Counted from the first letter of the stretch, positions 16,080-24,785 are shown. The stretch: 43,575 nucleotides of DNA from Paracoccaceae bacterium (GCA_007693835.1 RECW01000068.1:1-43575), one strand, 5' to 3'. The notes: generated from the letters alone by a model not told the origin. Made by a program: numbers and translations.

Positions 16080-17291
16080 ATGAACGCCCCCAGCACGCCG
16101 AAAGCCGCCGCGAAGGCCGTCTTCGACTGGGCCGACCCGTTCCGGCTCGAGGACCAGCTCTCCGACGAGGAGCGCATGATCCGCGACGCTGCGCGCGAGT
16201 ACGCGCAGGCGCGCCTCCAGCCGCGGGTGATCGAGGCCTATCGCGAGGAGAAGACCGACCCGGCGATCTTCCGCGAGATGGGCGAGATGGGGCTGCTCGG
16301 CGTCACCATCCCCGAGGAATACGGCGGCGCGGGCGCCAACTACGTCGCCTACGGGCTGGTGGCGCGGGAGGTGGAGCGGGTCGACTCGGGCTACCGCTCG
16401 ATGATGAGCGTGCAGTCCTCCCTCGTGATGCACCCGATCTTCGCCTACGGGACCGACGAGCAGCGCCGGCGCTGGCTGCCCGGCCTCGCCTCGGGCGCGC
16501 TGATCGGCTGCTTCGGGCTGACCGAGCCCGACGCGGGCTCGGACCCTTCGGGCATGAAGACCCGCGCCGTGAAGACGGCGGGCGGCTATCGCCTGACCGG
16601 CGCCAAGACGTGGATCTCCAACGCCCCCATCGCCGACGTCTTCGTCGTCTGGGCGAAGTCCGACGCCCACGGCGGCGCCATCCGCGGCTTCGTGCTGGAG
16701 AAGGGGGCGAAGGGCCTCTCGGCGCCGAAGATCGGCGGCAAGCTCAGCCTGCGCGCCTCGATCACCGGCGAGATCGTGATGGAGGGCGTCGAGGTCGGCG
16801 AGGACGCGCTGCTGCCGGGCGTCGAGGGACTGAAGGGCCCCTTCGGCTGCCTCAACCGCGCGCGCTACGGCATCGCCTGGGGCGTGATGGGCGCGGCGGA
16901 GTTCTGCTGGACGGCGGCGCGGCAATACGGGCTCGACCGCAAGCAGTTCGGCCGCCCGCTCGCCCAGACGCAGCTTTTCCAGAAGAAGCTCGCCGACATG
17001 CAGACCGAGATCGCGCTCGGCCTTCAGGCCTGCCTGCGCGCCGGGCGAATGTTCGACGAAGGGACGCTGGCGCCCGAGGCCATCTCGATCATCAAGCGCA
17101 ACAACTGCGGCAAGGCGCTCGACATCGCGCGGATGGCCCGCGACATGCACGGCGGCAACGGCATCCAGGAGGATTACCAGGTGTTCCGCCACATGGCGAA
17201 CCTCGAGACGGTGAACACCTACGAAGGCGCCCACGACGTCCACGCGCTGATCCTCGGCCGCGCGCAGACCGGCCTGCAGGCGTTCTTCTGA
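16080..17291 (+). CDS. gcdH: Glutaryl-CoA dehydrogenase
   Basis: A 403-residue acyl-CoA dehydrogenase family flavoenzyme that oxidises and decarboxylates glutaryl-CoA to crotonyl-CoA in lysine, tryptophan and benzoate-type degradation. Landmarks: [22 protein letters not shown] at the N-terminus, [16 protein letters not shown] (FAD/substrate loop), [23 protein letters not shown], and the C-terminal [20 protein letters not shown], in which the Glu (about residue 382) is the catalytic base. This C-terminal motif separates GcdH from general acyl-CoA dehydrogenases. The ATG follows GGAGGAGAC. It sits 68 bases after the ABC importer, which may supply a precursor. Confidence 0.94.
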   Translation: MNAPSTPKAAAKAVFDWADPFRLEDQLSDEERMIRDAAREYAQARLQPRVIEAYREEKTDPAIFREMGEMGLLGVTIPEEYGGAGANYVAYGLVAREVERVDSGYRSMMSVQSSLVMHPIFAYGTDEQRRRWLPGLASGALIGCFGLTEPDAGSDPSGMKTRAVKTAGGYRLTGAKTWISNAPIADVFVVWAKSDAHGGAIRGFVLEKGAKGLSAPKIGGKLSLRASITGEIVMEGVEVGEDALLPGVEGLKGPFGCLNRARYGIAWGVMGAAEFCWTAARQYGLDRKQFGRPLAQTQLFQKKLADMQTEIALGLQACLRAGRMFDEGTLAPEAISIIKRNNCGKALDIARMARDMHGGNGIQEDYQVFRHMANLETVNTYEGAHDVHALILGRAQTGLQAFF

Positions 17292-17315
17292 GCCCTCACG
17301 CGGCCTGAGCCGGCG

Positions 17316-19400
17316 ATGGCGGGCCGCCCGGAGATCCTCTGGCCGCTGTTCCAGGCGCTGACGGCCCTGCCCGGCGTCGGGCCGCGGCTGGCGGCGCTGT
17401 TCGGGCGCATCGGCGTCGCGCGGCCCGTCGACCTGCTGTTCACGCCGCCCCACGGCGTCGTCGACCGCCGCCTGCGGCCGAGCGCGAAAGGCGCGGGCGA
17501 CGGTGAGACGGTGACGGTCGAAGTCGAGATCGGCGTCCACCATCCGCCCCGCGACAAGGGCAAGCCCTACCGCGTCGCCGTGCGCGATGCGGAGACCGAG
17601 TTCCTGCTGGTCTGGTTCCACGGCCAGCCCGAGCGCCTGCGGGCGCTCGCGCCCACCGGCGCGCGCCGCGTCGTTTCGGGGCGCGTCGAGATCTTCGACG
17701 GCGTGCTGCAGATGGTCCACCCCGACCATCTGCTGAGCCGCGCCGAAGCCGCCGCCCTGCCGGCCTTCGAACCGGTCTGGCCCGCCACCAAGGGCCTCGG
17801 TCAGAAGGCCATCGCCAAGGCGGTGAACGGCGCGCTGGCGCTGGCCCCCGACGTGCCGGAGTGGCTCGACCGCGCCGTCGCGAGCCCGCGCGGCTGGCCG
17901 TCGTGGCGCGCGGCCGTGCGCGTGCTCCACGCGCCGCAGGGCGCGGCGGACCTTGCGCCTGAAGCCCCCGCCCGCGCGCGGCTCGCCTACGACGAACTGC
18001 TGTCGCACCAGTTGACCCTCGCCCTCGCGCGCGCCGAGCGCCGCCGCGGCAAGGGGCGCGCTTCGGTCGGCGACGGGCGTCTGAGGGAGGCCGTTCTGGC
18101 GGCGCTCCCTTTCGCGCCGACAGGCGCGCAGCGCCGGGCCGTGGCGGAGATCGCGGCCGACATGGCCGCGCCCGAGCGCATGAACCGCCTGCTGCAGGGC
18201 GACGTGGGGTCGGGCAAGACGCTGGTCGCGCTGCTCGCGATGCTGGTCGCGGTCGAGGCGGGCGGGCAGGCGGCGCTGATGGCGCCGACGGAGATCCTCG
18301 CGCGCCAGCACGCGCAGGCGCTCGCGCCGCTGGCGGCCGCCGCCGGCGTCCGGCTCGACGTGCTGACCGGGCGCGACAAGGGGCCGGCGCGGGCGGCGAA
18401 GCTGGCGGCGCTGGCGGCCGGCGAGACCGCCATCCTCGTCGGCACCCATGCGCTGTTCCAGAAGGACGTGGCGTTCCGCGACCTGCGCCTCGCCGTGGTC
18501 GACGAGCAGCACCGCTTCGGCGTGCGCCAGCGCATGGAGCTCGGCGCCAAGGGCCGCGCGGCGGACGTCCTCGTGATGACCGCGACGCCGATCCCCCGCA
18601 CGCTCGCTCTGGCCAGCTACGGCGACATGGACGTCTCGGTGCTCGACGAGAAGCCGCCCGGCCGCAAGCCGGTCGACACGCGGCTCGTGTCGATGGCGCG
18701 GGCGGCGCAGGTGGTCGAGCGGCTGCGCGCCGCCGTGGCCGCAGGGGGCCGCGCCTATTGGGTGTGCCCGCTGGTGGAGGAGTCCGACGTCTCCGAACTC
18801 ACCGCCGCCGAGGCGCGGTTCGCCGCGCTCCGCCCGGTGTTCGGCGACGGCTTGCGGCTCGTCCACGGGCAGATGCCGCCCGCCGAAAAGGACGCCGCCA
18901 TGGCGGATTTCGCTTCGGGCCGCGCGCAGGTGCTGGTGGCGACGACGGTGATCGAAGTCGGCGTCGACGTGCCCGAGGCGACGATCATGGTGATCGAGCG
19001 CGCGGAAAGCTTCGGGCTCGCCCAGCTCCATCAGCTCCGCGGCCGGGTGGGGCGGGGCGGCGAGCGGTCGTTCTGCCTGCTGCTCCACGGACCGCTCGGC
19101 GAGGCGGCGGCGGCGCGGCTCTCGGCGCTGCGCGAGACCGAGGACGGCTTCCGCATCGCCGAGGAGGACCTGCGCCTGCGCGGCCCCGGAGACCTGCTCG
19201 GGGCGCAGCAGTCGGGGCTGCCGGCGTTCCGCATCGCCGACATCGCAGCGCAGGCCGACCTGATGGCGCTGGCGCGCGACGACGCCCGGCTGGCCCTGAC
19301 GCGCGACCCGGGGCTTGAGAGCCCGCGCGGCGCGGCGCTCCGACTGCTGCTGTGGCTCCACGGCCGCGACGACGCGATCCGGATGATGAAGCAAGGGTGA
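17316..19400 (+). CDS. recG: ATP-dependent DNA helicase RecG
   Basis: A 694-residue helicase that remodels stalled forks and Holliday junctions. In order: a helix-hairpin-like LPGVGPRLAALFGRIG (about 16-32), the wedge/OB domain (about 55-150), Walker A GDVGSGKTLVA (about 295), the DEQHRFGVRQR box (about 395), TATPIPRT, and the helicase C-terminal half with TTVIEVGVDVPEATIM and QLRGRVGRGGERSFC. Full length for the family. The start at 17316 has only a weak ribosome binding site and follows gcdH by 24 bases. It may be read through from gcdH. Confidence 0.96.
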   Translation: MAGRPEILWPLFQALTALPGVGPRLAALFGRIGVARPVDLLFTPPHGVVDRRLRPSAKGAGDGETVTVEVEIGVHHPPRDKGKPYRVAVRDAETEFLLVWFHGQPERLRALAPTGARRVVSGRVEIFDGVLQMVHPDHLLSRAEAAALPAFEPVWPATKGLGQKAIAKAVNGALALAPDVPEWLDRAVASPRGWPSWRAAVRVLHAPQGAADLAPEAPARARLAYDELLSHQLTLALARAERRRGKGRASVGDGRLREAVLAALPFAPTGAQRRAVAEIAADMAAPERMNRLLQGDVGSGKTLVALLAMLVAVEAGGQAALMAPTEILARQHAQALAPLAAAAGVRLDVLTGRDKGPARAAKLAALAAGETAILVGTHALFQKDVAFRDLRLAVVDEQHRFGVRQRMELGAKGRAADVLVMTATPIPRTLALASYGDMDVSVLDEKPPGRKPVDTRLVSMARAAQVVERLRAAVAAGGRAYWVCPLVEESDVSELTAAEARFAALRPVFGDGLRLVHGQMPPAEKDAAMADFASGRAQVLVATTVIEVGVDVPEATIMVIERAESFGLAQLHQLRGRVGRGGERSFCLLLHGPLGEAAAARLSALRETEDGFRIAEEDLRLRGPGDLLGAQQSGLPAFRIADIAAQADLMALARDDARLALTRDPGLESPRGAALRLLLWLHGRDDAIRMMKQG

Positions 19401-19468
19401 GTTCGTTCTTCGTTCTTTACAGGGCGCGCCGAATCGGAACATCCTGCGAACAACAGCAGGAGGCGTCG

Positions 19469-19588
19469 ATGATGAAACGGTTGGAGATGGCGCAGGTCGC
19501 GCCGAGGGCGGCGGTCGCCGACGCGCTGGGCGTCGCCGCGCTCGTGGTGCTGGTGGTCTTCGCGTTCGGCGGGCCCGTCTCGGGCTGA
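19469..19588 (+). CDS. Small membrane protein of 39 residues
   Basis: Begins MMKRLEMAQVAPRAAVADALG and continues into a hydrophobic stretch, VAALVVLVVFAF (about residues 22-33), ending GGPVSG. A perfect AGGAGG at 19458-19463 lies five bases before the ATG, which is unusually strong for this window and the main reason to call the gene. A single membrane-spanning helix with a positively charged N-terminus is predicted. I do not recognise a family. It stands alone, 68 bases after recG and facing the convergent IscU-like gene. Function unknown. Confidence 0.6.
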   Translation: MMKRLEMAQVAPRAAVADALGVAALVVLVVFAFGGPVSG

Positions 19589-19641
19589 CGCGGAAAGAGT
19601 CGGGGGTGTGTTGCGTGCGTCCGGCGCAGGGTGTGGGCGGG

Positions 19642-19679
19642 GAGCGGCGTGGCGCCGGCGGTTCGGCGGCGCGCCGCTC
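19642..19679. terminator. Terminator-like hairpin between small ORF and IscU-like gene
   Basis: GAGCGGCG at 19642-19649 pairs with CGCCGCTC at 19672-19679, and the 22-base interior can itself partly pair (GGCGCCG with CGGCGGCG). It lies between convergent genes. Only TCTTGTC follows on the plus strand, so it lacks a proper U tract. It may act as a weak bidirectional terminator or a 3'-end protector. Confidence 0.4.
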
Positions 19680-19684
19680 TCTTG

Positions 19685-20140
19685 TCAGCCTGCCGAGGCT
19701 TTCGCGTCCGCCGCGTCGATGGCGTCGATGGCCGCGTCGTAGGCGAGCAGGATCGAGGCGTGGCGGTTCTTGTAGTCCTTCGCCGGTTCGAGCACCGCGA
19801 GACCGTCGAAGGGCGCCGGCGGCGGCGGCGCGTTCTCCTTCAGCATCGCCTTGAGCGCGTCGCGCCCGGCGACGATCTCGTCCCTCGTGCGCCCGACAGC
19901 AACGGCGCCCAGCACGGCCGCCGACGCCTGGCCGAGCGCGCAGGCCTTCACATCCTGCGCGAAGTCCGCGACGCGGCCCTGGTCCATGCGCACGTCCACG
20001 GTGACCGTCGAGCCGCAGAGCGGCGAGCGCTTCATCGCCGTCCCGTCCGGCGCGTCGAGGCGCCCGCTGTGGGGAATGTCGGCCGCGAGCGCGAGGATGC
20101 GCTTCGAATACAGCTGGATCAGGTCCTGCGCGTCGCTCAT
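19685..20140 (-). CDS. IscU/SufU-like Fe-S scaffold protein lacking the third cysteine
   Basis: A 151-residue protein of the NifU N-terminal/IscU family. The first scaffold Cys is in SPLCGSTVTV (C42) and the second in VKACALGQAS (C67). At the place of the IscU HCSIL motif it reads HASIL (H127, A128), so the third Cys is Ala while the His is kept. The Asp after the first Cys (CGD in IscU) is Ser44. I recall similar RHASIL proteins in other alphaproteobacteria, so this is probably a family trait and not damage. Cluster binding with two Cys and one His would be atypical. GGGAGC precedes the ATG. Divergent from hisI. Confidence 0.8.
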   Translation of the reverse strand: MSDAQDLIQLYSKRILALAADIPHSGRLDAPDGTAMKRSPLCGSTVTVDVRMDQGRVADFAQDVKACALGQASAAVLGAVAVGRTRDEIVAGRDALKAMLKENAPPPPAPFDGLAVLEPAKDYKNRHASILLAYDAAIDAIDAADAKASAG

Positions 20141-20186
20141 CGGCCGCTCCCGCTTGACGATGGCGGTGACATAGCGCAGGCGAACC

Positions 20187-20203
20187 CGCGCGCAAAGCGC
20201 GCG
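20187..20203 (+). repeat. Small GC hairpin upstream of hisI
   Basis: CGCGCGC at 20187-20193 and GCGCGCG at 20197-20203 are complementary around an AAA loop. It sits in the 79-base divergent gap between the IscU-like gene and hisI, just before the CGGAGA ribosome binding site of hisI. It may be part of the hisI leader; function is unknown. Confidence 0.3.
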
Positions 20204-20219
20204 CGCCCGGAGACCGCCG

Positions 20220-20567
20220 ATGCCTTTCGACCCCGAAACGCTGCGCTACGACGATCGCGGCCTGATCCCCGTCGTCGCCCAGCAGCACGACACCGGCGAG
20301 GTGCTGATGATGGCGTGGATGAACGCCGAGGCGGTCGCGCGCACGCTCGCCGAGGGGCGCGTCACCTACTGGTCGCGCTCGCGCCGCGCGTTCTGGCGCA
20401 AGGGCGACACGTCGGGCCACGTGCAGAAACTGGTGGAGTTGCGGATCGATTGCGACGCCGACTGCCTGCTCGCCCTCGTGGACCAGACAGGCCCGGCCTG
20501 CCACACCGGTCGCCGCTCCTGCTTCTTCACCGCCGTGCGCGACGGCGAGGCGCGGGAGATCGACTGA
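20220..20567 (+). CDS. hisI: Phosphoribosyl-AMP cyclohydrolase
   Basis: Opens the adenine ring of phosphoribosyl-AMP, the third step of histidine synthesis. The 115-residue product shows the whole family signature: GLIPVVAQQHDTGEVLMMAWMN, VTYWSRSRRAFWRKGDTSGHVQ, then DCDADCLLALV with the Mg-binding Asp residues, and GPACHTGRRSCFF with the zinc Cys residues. It is the stand-alone HisI form without a fused HisE. No other his gene is adjacent. Followed 142 bases later by ureE. Confidence 0.97.
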   Translation: MPFDPETLRYDDRGLIPVVAQQHDTGEVLMMAWMNAEAVARTLAEGRVTYWSRSRRAFWRKGDTSGHVQKLVELRIDCDADCLLALVDQTGPACHTGRRSCFFTAVRDGEAREID

Positions 20568-20709
20568 CCGCGCCGGCGCATTGACAGCGCGCGCGAGACC
20601 GGGGAGCGTCGCTGCGGTGCGGCGACCGCCTGCGACCCGCGTCGCGATTTCGCCGTGATCAACCGTCACGCAGGCGTGGCCAGGGCGCGGAGTCGTGGGG
20701 AGAGTCGAG

Positions 20710-21264
20710 ATGAGCGTGATGCTCGTGGCGCGCGCGGTGGCCGGGTCGGAAGCGTCGAACCCCTTCGACGTCGCGACGTTGGACTACGATGCGCGATACC
20801 TGCGCCGCGCCGTGATCCGCACGACCGGCGGGCGCGAAGTGCTGGTCGACCTTGCCGAGGCGCAGACCTTGCGGCACGGCGCGCGACTGGTGCTCGAGGA
20901 CGGGCGCGCCATCGCCGTCGAAGCGGCGCCTGAAGCGCTGGCGGAGGTGCGGGCGGAGACGCCCCTCGCCCTCGCCCGGCTCGCCTGGCATCTCGGGAAC
21001 CGCCACTTGCCGACCCAGATCGAGGCGGACCGGCTGCTGATCCGCCGCGACCATGTCATCGAACACATGCTCGCGCACCGGGGCGCCCGGGTCACGCCCG
21101 TCGAAGCGCCCTTCGACCCGGAAGGCGGCGCATACGGCGACGGCCGGACGCACGGCCACGCGCACGGCCATGCCCATGAGCACGACCACCACCACGCCGA
21201 CGCCGCCCAGGCGCACGGCGCCGACGGCCACGTCGCCGCCCCCGCCTCGCGAGACCCGCGCTGA
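20710..21264 (+). CDS. ureE: Urease accessory protein UreE, His-rich tail
   Basis: UreE is the nickel metallochaperone that delivers nickel for urease assembly. The 184-residue protein has a peptide-binding N-domain, then the nickel domain with WHLGNRHLPTQIEADRLLIRRDHVIEHML, containing the conserved metal His near HVIEHML. The C-terminal tail (about residues 148-174) holds eleven His, mostly as alternating HGHAH-type steps, and should bind several nickel ions. The ATG at 20710 follows GGGGAG at 20697-20702. It starts a ureE-ureF-ureG run. Structural urease genes and ureD are not upstream, where hisI lies instead. Confidence 0.94.
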   Translation: MSVMLVARAVAGSEASNPFDVATLDYDARYLRRAVIRTTGGREVLVDLAEAQTLRHGARLVLEDGRAIAVEAAPEALAEVRAETPLALARLAWHLGNRHLPTQIEADRLLIRRDHVIEHMLAHRGARVTPVEAPFDPEGGAYGDGRTHGHAHGHAHEHDHHHADAAQAHGADGHVAAPASRDPR

Positions 21265-21265
21265 C

Positions 21266-21913
21266 GTGCGCGAGACCGTAGTTCTCGCCAAGCTCGCCGC
21301 ATGGCTGTCGCCAGGGTTTCCGGTCGGCGCCTACAGCTACAGCCAAGGCCTCGAATGGGCTGTGGAGGCGGGCGACGTGCGCGATCCGGCGACGCTCGGC
21401 GCGTGGGTCGCCGCCTCGCTCACGCAGGGCGCGGCGCGGACCGACGCGATCCTCCTCGCGCTGGCGTGGGCGGACCCGGAGGACGCGACGGCGGCCGACC
21501 TCGCCGCGGCGCTGCAGCCCTCGCGCGAGCGTCGGCTGGAGACGACGGCGATGGGCGCCGCCTTCGCCGCAACGGTGGCCGCCGCGTGGCCGACTGCGGG
21601 CCTCGTCTCCGAGCCCGCCCCCTACCCCGTCGCCGTCGGCCGCGCCGCGAAGGCGCACGGCGCGCCGCTTCGGGCCACGCTGGTCCTGTTTCTCCATGCG
21701 CTCGCGGCCAACATGGTCTCGGCCGGCGTGCGCCTCATCCCGATCGGCCAGACCGACGGCCAGCGGCTGCTCGCCGACCTGCTCGAGACCTGCGAGGCCG
21801 TCGCCGGCGAGGCCGCCGCCGCAGGGCTCGACGACCTCGGGGCCATGACGCCGCGCGCCGACATCGCCACCATGCGCCACGAAACCCAGCACACGAGGTT
21901 GTTCCGCACATGA
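21266..21913 (+). CDS. ureF: Urease accessory protein UreF
   Basis: A 215-residue all-helical protein that, with UreD and UreG, activates apo-urease. The start of the domain, [21 protein letters not shown], is the UreF signature. [20 protein letters not shown] in the second half is also typical. The likely start is a GTG at 21266, one base after the ureE stop, because no in-frame ATG is close and the family begins just before this motif. The stop overlaps the ureG ATG (ATGA). Confidence 0.93.
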   Translation: MRETVVLAKLAAWLSPGFPVGAYSYSQGLEWAVEAGDVRDPATLGAWVAASLTQGAARTDAILLALAWADPEDATAADLAAALQPSRERRLETTAMGAAFAATVAAAWPTAGLVSEPAPYPVAVGRAAKAHGAPLRATLVLFLHALAANMVSAGVRLIPIGQTDGQRLLADLLETCEAVAGEAAAAGLDDLGAMTPRADIATMRHETQHTRLFRT

Positions 21914-22551
21914 CCGAGACCCCGGCCGCAGCCCGCCCGGCTCCTTCGCCCCACGGCCCGCTCCGCGTCGGCATCGGCGGGCCGGTCGGCGCCGGCAAGA
22001 CCGCCCTGATGGACGCGCTCTGCAAGCGCATGCGCGACCGCTACTCCATCGCCGCGATCACCAACGACATCTACACGCGCGAGGACGCCGAGTTCCTGAT
22101 GCGCAGCCAGGCCCTGCCGCTCGAGCGCATCGCGGGCGTCGAGACCGGCGGCTGCCCGCACACCGCCATCCGCGAGGACGCCAGCATAAATCTCGCCGCC
22201 GTGGCGGCCATGCGCGCGAAATTCCCCGACCTCGACGTGATCCTGATCGAATCGGGGGGCGACAACCTTTCGGCGACTTTCTCGCCCGAACTCGCCGATC
22301 TGACGCTGTACGTCATCGACGTGAGCGCCGGGGACAAGATCCCGCGCAAGGGCGGGCCGGGAATCACCCGCTCCGACCTGCTGATCGTCAACAAGACCGA
22401 CCTCGCGCCGCATGTCGGCGCCTCGCTCGACGTGATGGCGCGCGATGCGGCGCGCATGCGGGGCGAACGGCCGGTGATTTTCGCGCGGGTGCGCGACGGC
22501 GTGGGCGTCGACGATATCGTCGACTTCATCGTGGCGCGCGGCGGTCTGTGA
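21910..22551 (+). CDS. ureG: Urease accessory GTPase UreG
   Basis: A 213-residue SIMIBI-class GTPase that couples GTP hydrolysis to nickel insertion into urease. Walker A is [15 protein letters not shown] (about 20-34). [12 protein letters not shown] and the nickel/zinc-binding CPHTAIRED motif follow, then [17 protein letters not shown] and the base-recognition [11 protein letters not shown]. Complete and canonical. Last gene of the ureEFG run. Candidate terminator stems follow in the 287-base gap before prkA. Confidence 0.96.
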   Translation: MTETPAAARPAPSPHGPLRVGIGGPVGAGKTALMDALCKRMRDRYSIAAITNDIYTREDAEFLMRSQALPLERIAGVETGGCPHTAIREDASINLAAVAAMRAKFPDLDVILIESGGDNLSATFSPELADLTLYVIDVSAGDKIPRKGGPGITRSDLLIVNKTDLAPHVGASLDVMARDAARMRGERPVIFARVRDGVGVDDIVDFIVARGGL

Positions 22552-22578
22552 GCGGCGCCAAGGCGTTGCCGCCGCCGC

Positions 22579-22601
22579 GCGCCCCGGACGAGGGCGCCTT
22601 T
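22579..22601 (+). terminator. Possible weak terminator after ureG
   Basis: GCGCCC at 22579-22584 pairs with GGGCGC at 22592-22597 around a 7-base loop, followed by CTTTC. The stem is short and the T run is only three bases, so termination is uncertain. A further imperfect GCC/GGC repeat pairing exists around it. Confidence 0.3.
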
Positions 22602-22690
22602 CAAGACGGCGGCGGCGCGCCGCGCCGGCCTCCGTCTTGGGCGCCCGGATCGCTGCACGCCATTTTCTCGGCGCCGCCCCGCGGAATCGT

Positions 22691-22717
22691 TAACCATGTC
22701 TCCAAGACTTGGGGTTA
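22691..22717 (+). promoter_or_regulatory. Dyad in the prkA upstream region, possible operator
   Basis: A perfect odd palindrome, CCAAG-A-CTTGG, lies at 22702-22712, flanked by TAACC (22691-22695) and GGTTA (22713-22717). It sits in an AT-richer island about 120 bases before prkA. No family of regulator is recognised for it. A moderate -35-like TTGTCA occurs at 22772, but no good -10 was found. The operator reading is inference. Confidence 0.35.
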
Positions 22718-22838
22718 GCTTCAGGTCGGCGGATCGCCCGAGCCGCCGGCGGATTCGAGCAAGGGCGCGCCTTGTCAATTCTGGATTAGCGCCAACTTGA
22801 AGAGCAGAGTGTCCCATCGCAGCGTTTCGGAAAGAGCC

Positions 22839-24785
22839 ATGAGCGACCCAATCGACCTCCTCACGACCGAAAGCTCCCGTTTCGCCCAGCGGCGCACGGA
22901 ACGCATGACGCTGCGAGACTTCATGGAAGGGTGCCGTGAGGACCCGATGCGCTACGCCACCGCGGCGCAGCGGATGCTCGCCGCGATCGGCGAGCCGGAG
23001 GTGATCGACACCCAGACCGACCGTCGCCTCGGCCGCATCTTCCTCAACCGCACCATCAAGCGGTATCCGGCGTTCCACGAGTTCTACGGCATGGAGGAGA
23101 CGATCGAGCGCATCGTCAGCTTCTTCCGCCACGCAGCCCAGGGGTTGGAGGAGCGCAAGCAGATCCTCTACCTGCTCGGGCCGGTCGGCGGCGGCAAGTC
23201 GTCCCTCGCCGAGAAGCTCAAGGCGCTGATGGAGACGCACCCGATCTACGTGCTGGCCGCCGGCGACGAGCTGTCGCCGGTGTTCGAAAGCCCGCTCGGC
23301 CTGTTCGACCCGATGACGGCGGGCGACGCCGTCGAGGCGCAGTACGGCGTGCCGAAGCGCTACCTGACCGGCCACCTCAGCCCCTGGGCGATCAAGCGCC
23401 TCGACGCGTTCGGCGGCGACCTGACCAAGTTCTCCGTCGTGAAGCTGCATCCCTCGCGGCTGCGCCAGATCGGCATCGCCAAGACCGAGCCGGGCGACGA
23501 GAACAACCAGGACGTCTCGGCGCTCGTGGGCAAGATCGACATCCGCCAGCTCGAGCACCACAGCCAGAACGACCCCGACGCCTACAGCTACTCCGGCGGC
23601 CTGAACCGCACGACGCAGGGGCTGATGGAGTTCGTCGAGATGTTCAAGGCGCCCATCAAGATGCTCCACCCCCTGCTCACCGCGACGCAGGACGGCACCT
23701 ATGTCGGCACCGAAAACATCGGCGCGCTGCCCTACCAGGGCGTGATCCTCGCCCACTCGAACGAAAGCGAGTGGAAGACCTTCAAGAACAACCGGAACAA
23801 CGAGGCGTTCCTCGACCGCATCTGCGTCATCAAGGTCCCGTATTGCCTCCGGTACTCTGAAGAGGTGAAGATCTACGAGAAACTGCTGTCTAAGTCCGAT
23901 CTGGCCACGGCGCCCTGCGCGCCGGGAACGCTGGACATGCTGGCGCGGTTCTCTGTGCTGACGCGGCTGAAGGAGCACGAGAACAGCAATCTCTACTCCA
24001 AGATGCGGGTCTACGACGGCGAGAGCCTGAAGCAGACCGACCCCACCGCGCGCTCGCTGCAGGAGTATCGCGACGCGGCCGGCGTGGACGAAGGGATGGA
24101 CGGCGTCTCGACGCGCTTCGCCTACAAGATCCTGAGCGAGACCTTCAACTTCGACACGGCGGAGGTCGCCGCCGACCCGGTGCACCTGATGTATGTGGTC
24201 GAGCAGGCGGTGCGCCGCGAGCAGATGCCCGAGGAGACCGAAGGGCGCTATCTCGAGTTCCTGAAGGAGGAGATCGCGCCGCGCTACGCCGAGTTCATCG
24301 GCAACGAAATCCAGAAGGCGTATCTCGAAAGCTATCACGACTACGGGCAGAACCTGTTCGACCGCTACGTCGCCTACGCCGACGCCTGGGTCGAGGATCA
24401 GGACTACAAGGACCCCGACACCGGCCAGCTCATGGATCGCGGCGTGCTCAACGAGGAGCTGACCAAGATCGAGAAGCCCGCCGGCATCGCCAACCCGAAG
24501 GACTTCCGCTTCGAGGTGGTGAAGTTCTGCCTGCGCGCCCGCGCCCGCAACGCCGGGCGCAACCCCGACTGGACGTCCTACGAGAAGATCCGCGACGTCA
24601 TCGAGAAGCGCATGTTCTCCCAGGTCGAGGATCTTCTGCCGGTCATCTCCTTCGAGGCGAAGAAGGACGGCGAGATGGAGAAGAAGCACGAGGAGTTCCT
24701 GTCGCGCATGATGTCGCGGGGCTACACCCAGCGGCAGGTGCGCCGGCTCGTCGACTGGTACATGCGCGTGAAGAAGGCGGGCTGA
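22839..24785 (+). CDS. prkA: PrkA-family serine protein kinase
   Basis: A 648-residue PrkA/YeaG protein: an AAA+ domain with Walker A GPVGGGKSSLAEKLK (about 117-131) followed by a C-terminal kinase-like domain. The N-terminal TLRDFMEGCREDPMRYATAAQRML, KQILYLLGPVGGGKSS, and LNRTTQGLMEFVEMFKAPIKMLHPLLTATQ are well-conserved family blocks. PrkA with YeaH and SpoVR forms a widespread operon linked to nutrient and stress responses in enterobacteria and to sporulation in Bacillus. The ATG at 22839 follows GGAAAGAG. A TTG 42 bases upstream is in frame but unlikely. First gene of the three-gene operon. Confidence 0.95.
   Translation: MSDPIDLLTTESSRFAQRRTERMTLRDFMEGCREDPMRYATAAQRMLAAIGEPEVIDTQTDRRLGRIFLNRTIKRYPAFHEFYGMEETIERIVSFFRHAAQGLEERKQILYLLGPVGGGKSSLAEKLKALMETHPIYVLAAGDELSPVFESPLGLFDPMTAGDAVEAQYGVPKRYLTGHLSPWAIKRLDAFGGDLTKFSVVKLHPSRLRQIGIAKTEPGDENNQDVSALVGKIDIRQLEHHSQNDPDAYSYSGGLNRTTQGLMEFVEMFKAPIKMLHPLLTATQDGTYVGTENIGALPYQGVILAHSNESEWKTFKNNRNNEAFLDRICVIKVPYCLRYSEEVKIYEKLLSKSDLATAPCAPGTLDMLARFSVLTRLKEHENSNLYSKMRVYDGESLKQTDPTARSLQEYRDAAGVDEGMDGVSTRFAYKILSETFNFDTAEVAADPVHLMYVVEQAVRREQMPEETEGRYLEFLKEEIAPRYAEFIGNEIQKAYLESYHDYGQNLFDRYVAYADAWVEDQDYKDPDTGQLMDRGVLNEELTKIEKPAGIANPKDFRFEVVKFCLRARARNAGRNPDWTSYEKIRDVIEKRMFSQVEDLLPVISFEAKKDGEMEKKHEEFLSRMMSRGYTQRQVRRLVDWYMRVKKAG

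Noticed and set aside
19436-19466. GGAAC before the 39-residue ORF as a general stress (EcfG-type) promoter
   Set aside because: The matching CGT element lies 23 bases away instead of 16 to 17.
20581-20610. A perfect TTGACA before ureE as a promoter
   Set aside because: No acceptable -10 hexamer is found 16 to 18 bases downstream, so it is not listed as a promoter.
15354-20669. A continuous minus-strand frame of 1771 codons opposite the livF-like, gcdH, recG and hisI genes
   Set aside because: It is an antisense shadow of high-GC coding DNA: Arg/His/Asp-rich, no domain recognised, and genuine conserved genes occupy the other strand throughout.
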